A stretch of 7,666 nucleotides of DNA from Anaerolineaceae bacterium (GTDB lineage Bacteria; Chloroflexota; Anaerolineae; JAAYZQ01), in assembly GCA_012514775.1 (NCBI GenBank), contig JAAYZQ010000120.1, positions 1 to 7,666 of the forward strand, given 5' to 3'. Both the position numbers and the translations under genes were made by a program. Under the pieces are notes generated by a model. It did not search any database, was not told the DNA's origin, and saw nothing but the letters and a program-made list of their open reading frames with translations. The stretch's first letter is position 1. Each line of letters opens with the position of its first letter. Of the stretch, positions 1 to 7,516 are shown piece after piece.

Positions 1-1931
<1,931 letters not shown>

Positions 1932-1934
1932 AGC

Positions 1935-1941
1935 ACCTCCT
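1935..1941 (-). promoter_or_regulatory. Ribosome binding site of the uvrA-like gene
   Basis: On the minus strand AGGAGGT lies a few bases before ATG 1931. It is a near-perfect Shine-Dalgarno sequence and fixes the start of the uvrA-like gene. Confidence 0.8.
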
Positions 1942-1996
1942 GCCGAAAAAGTGTATCGAACCAAAACAATCGTGATCCGAGTTTGCACGTGTAGCT

Positions 1997-2002
1997 ATTA
2001 TA
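1997..2002 (-). promoter_or_regulatory. -10 box of a candidate promoter for the uvrA-like gene
   Basis: The minus strand reads TATAAT exactly, about 66 bases before the start codon, inside the only long non-coding gap of the window (1932-2064). This gap is visibly AT-richer than its surroundings. At the usual 16-18 bp spacing I see only C-rich sequence (CCTCCC-like) and no TTGACA. The promoter may therefore be weak or need an activator. It implies that the uvrA-like gene can be transcribed separately from the upstream operon. Confidence 0.5.
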
Positions 2003-2005
2003 CAA

Positions 2006-2021
2006 CCTTGGTGTGCTAAGG
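2006..2021. promoter_or_regulatory. Imperfect dyad just upstream of the -10 box, possible operator
   Basis: The minus strand reads CCTTAGCACACCAAGG, an imperfect inverted repeat with CCTT/AAGG arms and an 8-bp centre. It ends 3 bp upstream of the TATAAT box, so it sits in the -35/-10 spacer, where MerR-family regulators classically bind. A double-MerR gene ends 44 bp upstream. The arms are short and could occur by chance, so the operator role is inference. Confidence 0.25.
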
Positions 2022-2064
2022 GAGGGTTTGCGATCCCAATCCGGTACGGTGCTCGCTGCGCGCC

Positions 2065-2847
2065 TCAGTCAGATTCCCGGAGCCTGGCCAGGATTTCCTC
2101 GATGAGGGCGACGGCCTGCCTGGCACGTTCTTCCTGCTCGGCCAGGGTAGAGAGCCAGCGGTCGGCCGCGGTCAAGATGTCGGCTTCGCCGGGTGTGGGA
2201 GTATCCAGCGCGTGGCGCAGTTCGCGGGTTTCGCCCCGGTCGAGCTGCCGGAACATGCGAAGCATGGCCATGTGGCTGTAGCCGGCCTGGCCCAGCATGC
2301 GGATCACCCGCAGGCGGCCGATCTCTTTCGGCCCATAGCGCCGGTAGCCGCTGTGGGGGTCACGGGGCACGGCGATGAGCCCATTGCGCTCCCAGTTGCG
2401 CAGCATGTCCGCGGTCACGTCCAGCAGGCGGGCGGCCTGGCCGATGAGCAGGCTGCCCGCCGCTTTCGGGCTGCTTGTGGCCGGGCCAGTCTCCGAAGGC
2501 GCCCAGCGCTCCAGCAGGGTTGCGGCCACGTCCGCCTGGCGCTGCTCGGCCTGCACCAGTGCCAGGTGGCGGTTGGCTTCTTCCAGGGCGGCCTGCATGT
2601 CGCCCGTCACGGCTGCCTGAACGACCCTGAGCGCCGACTGCCGCAGCCCCCGTCCGGGATACGCGGTGATATAGATCAGCCGGGCCAGCTGCAAGCAGTC
2701 CAGGTGATGCCGAGTAAAGAGGCGGTAGCCCGACGGGGTGCGTTCCACGGGCGGGAGCAGGCCCCAGTCCACGTAGCGGCGGACGGTGTTGGGATGGACG
2801 CCCACGGCGCGGGCCAGGTCGGAGGTGCGTAGAAAGGGCCTGTCCAT
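2065..2847 (-). CDS. Transcriptional regulator with two tandem MerR-type HTH domains
   Basis: A 260-residue DNA-binding regulator. The first MerR-like winged helix covers about residues 6-75, with a helix-turn-helix near LARAVGVHPNTVRRYVDWGL and a wing around PSGYRLF (38-44). The second covers about 132-204, with IGQAARLLDVTADMLRNWE and a wing around HSGYRRY (165-171). Residues 76-131 link them and include an Ala/Glu/Gln-rich helix. The C-terminus (about 220-258) looks like a coiled coil. I see no obvious effector domain or cysteine metal site. Ordinary MerR proteins carry one HTH and dimerise through a C-terminal helix, so two HTH units in one chain are unusual. ATG 2847 is chosen because the open frame upstream of it runs into the larA-like gene and has no other plausible start. 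The ribosome site is weak, and the gene begins 22 bp after larA-like ends. It may control this operon, the uvrA-like gene, or both (inference). Confidence 0.85.
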   Translation of the reverse strand: MDRPFLRTSDLARAVGVHPNTVRRYVDWGLLPPVERTPSGYRLFTRHHLDCLQLARLIYITAYPGRGLRQSALRVVQAAVTGDMQAALEEANRHLALVQAEQRQADVAATLLERWAPSETGPATSSPKAAGSLLIGQAARLLDVTADMLRNWERNGLIAVPRDPHSGYRRYGPKEIGRLRVIRMLGQAGYSHMAMLRMFRQLDRGETRELRHALDTPTPGEADILTAADRWLSTLAEQEERARQAVALIEEILARLRESD

Positions 2848-2869
2848 GTCCGGGGACCTGCCGCCTGTT

Positions 2870-4174
2870 TCACCCCACCCGGGAAAGGGGCAGCACCGAG
2901 CCGCCCTGGGGCAGGACCAGGATCGACGCACCGGCTCCCACCGCTGCCGTAGCTGCCTGCAGCGCGGCGTCGACCCCCACGAACGGCACCATGCCGCAGC
3001 GGCGCACCAGCTCCGCGGGCAGCGCCGACACCAGGTAGACCGCTGCCCGCTTGAGGACGGCGGCCATGGCCGCCGCCTTGTGCCCGCCCAGCACAAACTC
3101 TTCCTGGATGCGCGCCAACAGCTCGTCGGGCGACGCGCCGCCGGTCATCCAGCTTTCAAAGGTCCCGTTGCCCATGCCTTCCGGGCACTCGGCCACCAGG
3201 ATGACGACTCCCCCGTCCTGCACGCCATAGGCCGCGTTGTCCAGCGCCTTTTGCGCCTGGTAGAGGTTCACGTCTTTGGGCGATCCCCCGGCGCTGACCA
3301 GGACAATGCCCGCCCGGCCGTCGATGGGCACGATGCCCCGCTGGGCGACCATCCGGCAACCGGCCCTGTGGGCGGCAATGGGATCCCCGGCCACGGCGTC
3401 CACGATGCGGTGCTGCCCGTGGTCCTGAGCCTGCCGAAGGGCGTCGACCACCACGTTGAGGATCCAGGCCGGCCCCGCCAGGGCCGCCCCCTCCTCTATA
3501 TCCGCTCGCACCGGGTTGCCCTCAAGCCGCCCCGCCGCCGCTTCGGGCCGGACCATCATGGCGTGGTTGGCGTTGACGGCCGCCCGCGAGGCACAGCCGG
3601 GCAGGATGGCCTTGGCACCCCCGGAGCAGCCGGCAAAATAGTGCAGCTCCAGGTTGCCCAGGCAGACGCGCAGGCCGGCCTCCACCACCGCCCGGAAGAT
3701 CTCCACGGGGGTGCCCGCCGCGGTAACCCCCAGCCGCACCGTGTCGTCGGGGTCGTGGTTGAGGACCCGCACGCGACGGACCACCTCGCTGCCCACAGCC
3801 GTTTCCATCTCGGGCCCGGTCATGGGGCGGTGCAGCCCCAGGGCCAGGACCACCGTGATGTCCGCATCTGCCACGCCGGCGGCCGCCAGCTCCTCCAGGA
3901 CCGGCGGCAGGAGGCGCCGGGAGGGACAGGGTCGCGTCAGGTCGCTGGTGACGATGGCCACCGTCTGTCCCGGCCGCGCCACCTGGCGCAGCGGCGGGGC
4001 GCCGATGGGCTGCGCCAGCGCCTTCCGCAGCAACTCTGCCTCGGGGGCGGGCTCGCCGGCCGCCAGCGGCACGATGCACTGCGCGCGGGCGGCGGGCAGA
4101 CGCACCGGCAGTGTTCCGTGCCCATAGGCCAGATCCAGGTTCAGGTTCAGGGTTTCTTCTCCTTGGCTTCTCAT
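2870..4174 (-). CDS. larA: LarA-family nickel-pincer 2-hydroxyacid racemase/epimerase (DUF2088-type)
   Basis: The 434-residue protein matches the LarA family in length and motifs. LarA enzymes interconvert the stereoisomers of 2-hydroxyacids, using a nickel-pincer nucleotide tethered to a lysine. The visible family landmarks are YGHGTLPVRLP (17-27), SDLTRP (77-82), LGLHRP with His115 (catalytic-base position), ELHYFAGCSGGAK with His178 (second base) and Lys188 (pincer lysine), NANHAMM with His204 (nickel ligand), and GGSPKDVNLYQ with Lys300. All key positions are kept, so it should be active if cofactor is supplied. The cofactor enzymes LarB, LarC and LarE are not in the window. Known relatives act on lactate, malate, gluconate-type acids and other 2-hydroxyacids, so the substrate is open. 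Start ATG 4174 overlaps the stop of the upstream kinase gene (ATGA), which suggests translational coupling. An AAGGAG inside codons 4-6 sits 8 bases before CTG codon 9, a possible but unlikely second start. Confidence 0.88.
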   Translation of the reverse strand: MRSQGEETLNLNLDLAYGHGTLPVRLPAARAQCIVPLAAGEPAPEAELLRKALAQPIGAPPLRQVARPGQTVAIVTSDLTRPCPSRRLLPPVLEELAAAGVADADITVVLALGLHRPMTGPEMETAVGSEVVRRVRVLNHDPDDTVRLGVTAAGTPVEIFRAVVEAGLRVCLGNLELHYFAGCSGGAKAILPGCASRAAVNANHAMMVRPEAAAGRLEGNPVRADIEEGAALAGPAWILNVVVDALRQAQDHGQHRIVDAVAGDPIAAHRAGCRMVAQRGIVPIDGRAGIVLVSAGGSPKDVNLYQAQKALDNAAYGVQDGGVVILVAECPEGMGNGTFESWMTGGASPDELLARIQEEFVLGGHKAAAMAAVLKRAAVYLVSALPAELVRRCGMVPFVGVDAALQAATAAVGAGASILVLPQGGSVLPLSRVG

Positions 4175-5442
4175 TGACCGGCCTCTTGCTCTGCCGCTTT
4201 CTGGCGTCGGGCGGCCCTCCGCAGGGCCTCCACCACGGGCAGCTCCTGGCCCGACAGGAAGCGCACCATGCCGCCGCCGGCCGTGCACACGTAACCCATG
4301 CGCTCGCGCACCCCAAACTGGCCGGCGGCCGCCACGCTGTCGCCACCACCGATGACCGAGTAGCCGGGCGCATCGGCTACGGCGGTCCACAGCGCCCGGG
4401 TGCCCTCGGCGCTCGCGCGCTGCTCGTAGATGCCGGCCGGACCATTGACAAAGATGGTGGCCGCCTGCTCGATCTCGGCGACGTAGCGGGCCACCGTCTC
4501 GCTGCCGATGTCGACCAACAGCTCCGCCGCCGGCAACTCCTCAACGCCGATCTCGACCCGGCCGTCCCGATCGACGGCGAAATCGGACGGGTAGAGGATG
4601 CGCTCTCCGTAGGTCTCGAGCAGGCTCCGCGCCCGCGCCACAAAGGGCTCCAGCCCCTTGTCACGGATGAGGCCCTCCGTCCGCTCGCCCAGGCACCGGC
4701 CGAGGGCCATGAGCATCACCTCGCCCGTCAGCCCGCCGGTGAGCACGCGGTGGGCCGTGCCTTGGTGCAGCACCTGCTCCATCATGCTAAAGGCGTCGGC
4801 GATGCGGCTGCCGCCCAGCAGGTAGACGCACGGCTGCGCCGGCGACTCCTTGATGCGGGTCAGGGCCTTCAGCTCGTCGACGAAGAGGCGCCCGCCCGCC
4901 GCCGGCAGGGCCTCCGCCAGGCCGACGAGGGAGGGCGCCGAGCGATGGGCGGCGGCGATGGCCTCGCAGACGAACAGGTCGGCCAGGGGCGCCAGGCCGC
5001 GGACCAGCCAGGTGCCCGCCATGTCCTGCGGTGTGAGCTTGACATAGTTAACGAACGTCGAGACCTCTTCCGTCAGGTAGCGCACGTTGTCCAGGAGCAC
5101 CAGCTCGCCGCTCTGGAGGGCCCTGATGCGAGCGATGGCCGCCGGACCGCAGACGTCCGCGACAAAGCCCACCGGCCGGCCCAACAGCTCGGCCAGCCGC
5201 TCGGCGTGGGGCGCCAGCGACACCAGGCTGCGATAGTCCTCGGTGTCCCCCTGGTGGGCCAGGATGGCCGTGCGGGCCCCTGCCTCGGCCAGCTCGCGAA
5301 TGGCCGGCACGCTCTTGCGGATGCGGTTGTCGTCGGCCAACCCGCCCGTCCGGTGGTCGATGGGCGAGTTGATGTCGACGCGCAACAAGACCGTCTTGTC
5401 CCGCAGCTCGAAATCGTCCAGGGTCAGAATGCCGGATTCCAC
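4171..5442 (-). CDS. pgk: Phosphoglycerate kinase, archaeal-type, with altered active-site residues
   Basis: A 423-residue cytosolic PGK-fold protein. PGK transfers phosphate between ATP and the carboxylate of 3-phosphoglycerate. The kept substrate-site motifs are RVDINSP (21-27, Asp23 and Asn25), Arg40, His63 in AHQG, DNVRY (Arg121) and AAAHRSAPSL (Arg167). The kept nucleotide-side motifs are VNGPAGIYE (332-340), GGGDS (365-369) and the Gly-rich TAGGGM (387-392). Style and gap pattern (NSP, HQG, AHRSxPSLVG) match archaeal PGKs rather than ordinary bacterial ones. Two changes stand out. The basic residue and proline normally after HxG are replaced by DTEDY, and the usual GGAK lysine is Arg213 (GGSR). 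The normal VNDAFA is CEAIA (159-164). The start is GTG 5442, 8 bases after GGGAGG, with no competing ATG. It lies 27 bp after the GAPDH gene, a natural partner. It may be a true PGK or act on another carboxylate. Confidence 0.88.
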   Translation of the reverse strand: MESGILTLDDFELRDKTVLLRVDINSPIDHRTGGLADDNRIRKSVPAIRELAEAGARTAILAHQGDTEDYRSLVSLAPHAERLAELLGRPVGFVADVCGPAAIARIRALQSGELVLLDNVRYLTEEVSTFVNYVKLTPQDMAGTWLVRGLAPLADLFVCEAIAAAHRSAPSLVGLAEALPAAGGRLFVDELKALTRIKESPAQPCVYLLGGSRIADAFSMMEQVLHQGTAHRVLTGGLTGEVMLMALGRCLGERTEGLIRDKGLEPFVARARSLLETYGERILYPSDFAVDRDGRVEIGVEELPAAELLVDIGSETVARYVAEIEQAATIFVNGPAGIYEQRASAEGTRALWTAVADAPGYSVIGGGDSVAAAGQFGVRERMGYVCTAGGGMVRFLSGQELPVVEALRRAARRQKAAEQEAGQ

Positions 5443-5450
5443 GTTCGCTT

Positions 5451-5456
5451 CCTCCC
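5451..5456 (-). promoter_or_regulatory. Ribosome binding site deciding the GTG start of the PGK gene
   Basis: GGGAGG on the minus strand is 8 bases before GTG 5442. This spacing supports the GTG over any downstream start, and residues from the GTG onwards already match the family N-terminus. Confidence 0.75.
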
Positions 5457-5469
5457 GGGCTGGTCGCGT

Positions 5470-6495
5470 CTAGCGGCCCGCCACCATGCCCAGGTATTGG
5501 TTGGTCAGCGCCACGGCCTCCAGGCGGTCGGCCTGCAGGCAGAGCGCGGCGCGAATGCCGTCGATGGTCTCGGGGATGGTCACCGCCTCTTGCGGGATGT
5601 TGATGGCGAACAGGATGTCGTCGCCGCTGGGGCCAATGCACTCTTCCCAGACCGCAATCTCGTACATGTCGCCCCGCTTGTTGCCCAGGTCTCGGGCGTA
5701 CTTGAACAGCGACGTGTTCGAGTTAAAACCGTCGGCGATGCGCACCACGCGAATGCGCGGATGCTCGCGAAATAGCTCGAGGAGCCGTTCCTTGCCGATG
5801 GGCTGCTTGGGCGTCGCGACGATGCTGATGATGTGGCCGTGGGTCACCGGGGTGTGGACCAGCAGGCCGGTGGCGTTCACGTGGGGCATGATGCTCATCA
5901 AGTCCACCGCCTGGTGGTTGGGCACCTTTTCAACCTGGAGCACGTCCACCAGGCCGCGGTGGGTGTCGGCCGGGTCGGCCACCCGCCGGATGATGGTGAT
6001 GGCCACCTTTTCCACGCCCACCTCGCGGTCGATGGCGTCCACCGCCCGGATGAGCCCGGTGGTGTTGCACGACGTGAGCTTCAGGAAGCTCTGGCCGATG
6101 CCCTTCTCATAGTTGGCATAGCCGTGAAAAAAGACGTCGGCTACCTCGTTCTTCTCGCCGCCCTGGAAGATGGCCTTGACGCCGTGCTTGACGTAAAGCT
6201 CCTTGTTCCGGGCGCCAACGCCGCCCGGCGTCGAGTCCAGGACGACGTCCACCTGGCCCAGTAGATCCTCGAAGGAGCCGGCGACCGGGATGCCAAGGCG
6301 GTCGAACTCGGGCCGGCGGTCCATGTCCACCAGGTAGAGGGGATAGCCCATGCCGCCCTCGTGCATGGCCCGCACCGACAAGGTCGGGGCCACGTCAACG
6401 ATGCCCACCAGTTCCATGTCCTGCTGCCGGGCCACGCCATCTGCCAGCCGCGTGCCGATCACTCCGTATCCTACCACTCCGACTTTCGGTTGCAT
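5470..6495 (-). CDS. gap: Type II (archaeal-type) glyceraldehyde-3-phosphate dehydrogenase
   Basis: A 341-residue cytosolic phosphorylating aldehyde dehydrogenase that interconverts glyceraldehyde 3-phosphate and 1,3-bisphosphoglycerate with NAD(P). It is clearly the archaeal class, not the bacterial GapA class. The Rossmann loop is GYGVIGTR (9-16), and FQGGEKNEVA (110-119) is an archaeal-class block. The nucleophile is Cys143 in SCNTTGL. RRVADP (170-175) follows, then a His pair in THGH (His219, His221) at the catalytic-histidine position. The C-terminal block is YARDLGNKRGDMYEIAVWEE (266-285). Length and ends fit the family. Position 34, at the end of the second strand, is Asp, where archaeal enzymes that favour NADP usually carry a basic or small residue. 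This suggests NAD preference (inference). AAGGAG precedes ATG 6495 by about 10 bases. It sits between E1 beta (26 bp upstream) and the PGK homologue (27 bp downstream), which should use its acyl-phosphate product. Confidence 0.93.
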   Translation of the reverse strand: MQPKVGVVGYGVIGTRLADGVARQQDMELVGIVDVAPTLSVRAMHEGGMGYPLYLVDMDRRPEFDRLGIPVAGSFEDLLGQVDVVLDSTPGGVGARNKELYVKHGVKAIFQGGEKNEVADVFFHGYANYEKGIGQSFLKLTSCNTTGLIRAVDAIDREVGVEKVAITIIRRVADPADTHRGLVDVLQVEKVPNHQAVDLMSIMPHVNATGLLVHTPVTHGHIISIVATPKQPIGKERLLELFREHPRIRVVRIADGFNSNTSLFKYARDLGNKRGDMYEIAVWEECIGPSGDDILFAINIPQEAVTIPETIDGIRAALCLQADRLEAVALTNQYLGMVAGR

Positions 6496-6505
6496 GTTCG
6501 TCTAT

Positions 6506-6511
6506 CTCCTT
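6506..6511 (-). promoter_or_regulatory. Ribosome binding site of the GAPDH gene
   Basis: AAGGAG on the minus strand lies about 10 bases before ATG 6495, in the 26-bp gap after the E1 beta stop. Confidence 0.65.
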
Positions 6512-6521
6512 TGCTGCGGGA

Positions 6522-7505
6522 CTAGATCTCGCCGCGCACGAGCCGGCGCACGCGATCCGCGATCTTTTTCTCGTCGATCATAATATGGTCTTCCATGTTG
6601 CGGGCAAAGGGCGGTGGCACCGAGGGCGAGCAAACCCTCTGGATCGGTGCGTCGACGTAGCCAAACGCCCTGTCGGCCACCTGGGCCGCGATCTCGGCAG
6701 CAAAGCCGCCTCGCTCGGGCGCCTCGTGGGTGATCACCAGGCGCGACGTCTTTTTCACGGAGTTGACGATGGTCTCGATGTCGAGGGGGAACAGGGTGCG
6801 CGGATCGACGACCTCCAGGCTGATACCTTCCCTGGCCAGCAGCTCGGCGGCGCGCAGCGCCTTGACCACGGTCATGGACGTGGCGACGACGGTGCAGTCG
6901 GTGCCTTCCCGCTTTACGTCGGCAACGCCAAAGGGGATGGTGTATTCCTCCTCGGGCACGGGGCCGGTGGTGTTGTACAGCAGCTTCTGCTCGATAAACA
7001 TCACCGGGTCGTCGAGACGGATGGCCGTCTTGAGCAGGCCCTTGGCATCGTAGGGCGTGGAAGGCATGGCCACGAGCAGGCCCGGCACATGGTGGAACCA
7101 GGCCTCCAAGCTCTGGGCGTGCTGCGCTGCCGACGAGCGGCCGGGGCCGCCCTGGGTGCGCACGACCATGGGCACGCTGGCCTGGCCGCCCGACATGTAG
7201 TGCATCTTGGCCGCCTGGTTGGCCAGGGGATCCATGGCAAAGGTCGAGAAGTCGATGTACATCAGCTCGACCACGGGCCGCATGCCGGTGATGGCCGCGC
7301 CAACGGCCGCGCCGGTGAATCCCAGTTCGCTGATGGGTGTTTGGATGACGCGGTCGGGAAAGAGCGGCGACAGGCCCAGGGTGACCTTGTAGGCGCTGCC
7401 AAAGGGGTCGGCAATGTCCTCGCCCAGCAGAAAGACGCGCTCGTCGCGCTCCATCTCTTCCCGAAGGGCTTCTTTCAGTGCATCTCGATAGCTGATTTCG
7501 CGCAT
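6522..7505 (-). CDS. TPP-dependent 2-oxoacid dehydrogenase E1 component, beta subunit
   Basis: The 327-residue beta subunit of a heterotetrameric E1. E1 decarboxylates a 2-oxoacid on thiamine diphosphate and passes the acyl group to the lipoyl arm of E2. Motifs are LLGEDIA (Glu29), PISELGFTGAAVG with Glu60, the glutamate that activates the TPP aminopyrimidine, DPLANQAAK (92-100), QHAQSLEAWF with His129, then PSTPYDAKGLL and EAPERGGFAAEI. All are standard for the PdhB/AcoB/BkdB group, and sequence alone does not tell pyruvate, acetoin or branched-chain specificity. Two ATGs are adjacent (7508 and 7505). GGGAGG is only 2 bases from the first and 5 from the second, so I prefer the second. The alpha subunit ends just upstream. 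No E2 or E3 gene follows; archaeal-type GAPDH comes next. That is unusual, since E1 genes are commonly followed by E2. Confidence 0.93.
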   Translation of the reverse strand: MREISYRDALKEALREEMERDERVFLLGEDIADPFGSAYKVTLGLSPLFPDRVIQTPISELGFTGAAVGAAITGMRPVVELMYIDFSTFAMDPLANQAAKMHYMSGGQASVPMVVRTQGGPGRSSAAQHAQSLEAWFHHVPGLLVAMPSTPYDAKGLLKTAIRLDDPVMFIEQKLLYNTTGPVPEEEYTIPFGVADVKREGTDCTVVATSMTVVKALRAAELLAREGISLEVVDPRTLFPLDIETIVNSVKKTSRLVITHEAPERGGFAAEIAAQVADRAFGYVDAPIQRVCSPSVPPPFARNMEDHIMIDEKKIADRVRRLVRGEI

Positions 7506-7510
7506 CATCG

Positions 7511-7516
7511 CCTCCC
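7511..7516 (-). promoter_or_regulatory. Ribosome binding site choosing between two adjacent ATG codons of E1 beta
   Basis: GGGAGG on the minus strand is 2 bases before ATG 7508 and 5 bases before ATG 7505. The spacing favours the second ATG. The site immediately follows the E1 alpha stop at 7517-7519, so the two subunits are probably co-translated. Confidence 0.6.

Noticed and set aside
1942..1990. Possible LexA-type SOS box upstream of the uvrA-like gene
   Set aside because: GGTTCGATAC has a GTTC half-site, but there is no matching GAAC at the needed spacing.
2040..2064. Possible terminator after the MerR-type gene
   Set aside because: The GC-rich GCGCGCAGCGAGC stretch forms no clean hairpin and is not followed by a T-run on the minus strand.
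2848..3096. N-terminal extension of the MerR-type protein
   Set aside because: The frame is open upstream of ATG 2847, but it overlaps the larA-like gene, encodes Arg/Trp/Cys/Ser-rich nonsense, and the MerR domain begins right after ATG 2847.
2786..4177. A 463-codon open frame on the plus strand opposite the larA-like gene
   Set aside because: Low-complexity composition and no motif; the minus strand carries all LarA catalytic residues.
4175..4390. N-terminal extension of the LarA-like protein
   Set aside because: It overlaps the PGK C-terminus, has shadow-frame composition, and ATG 4174 makes a classic ATGA coupling just before the family's N-terminal motif.
4111..5775. A 554-codon open frame on the plus strand opposite the PGK and GAPDH genes
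   Set aside because: It has no recognisable domain, is rich in Arg, Gly, Gln and His as expected of an antisense frame in GC-rich DNA, and spans several convincing minus-strand genes.
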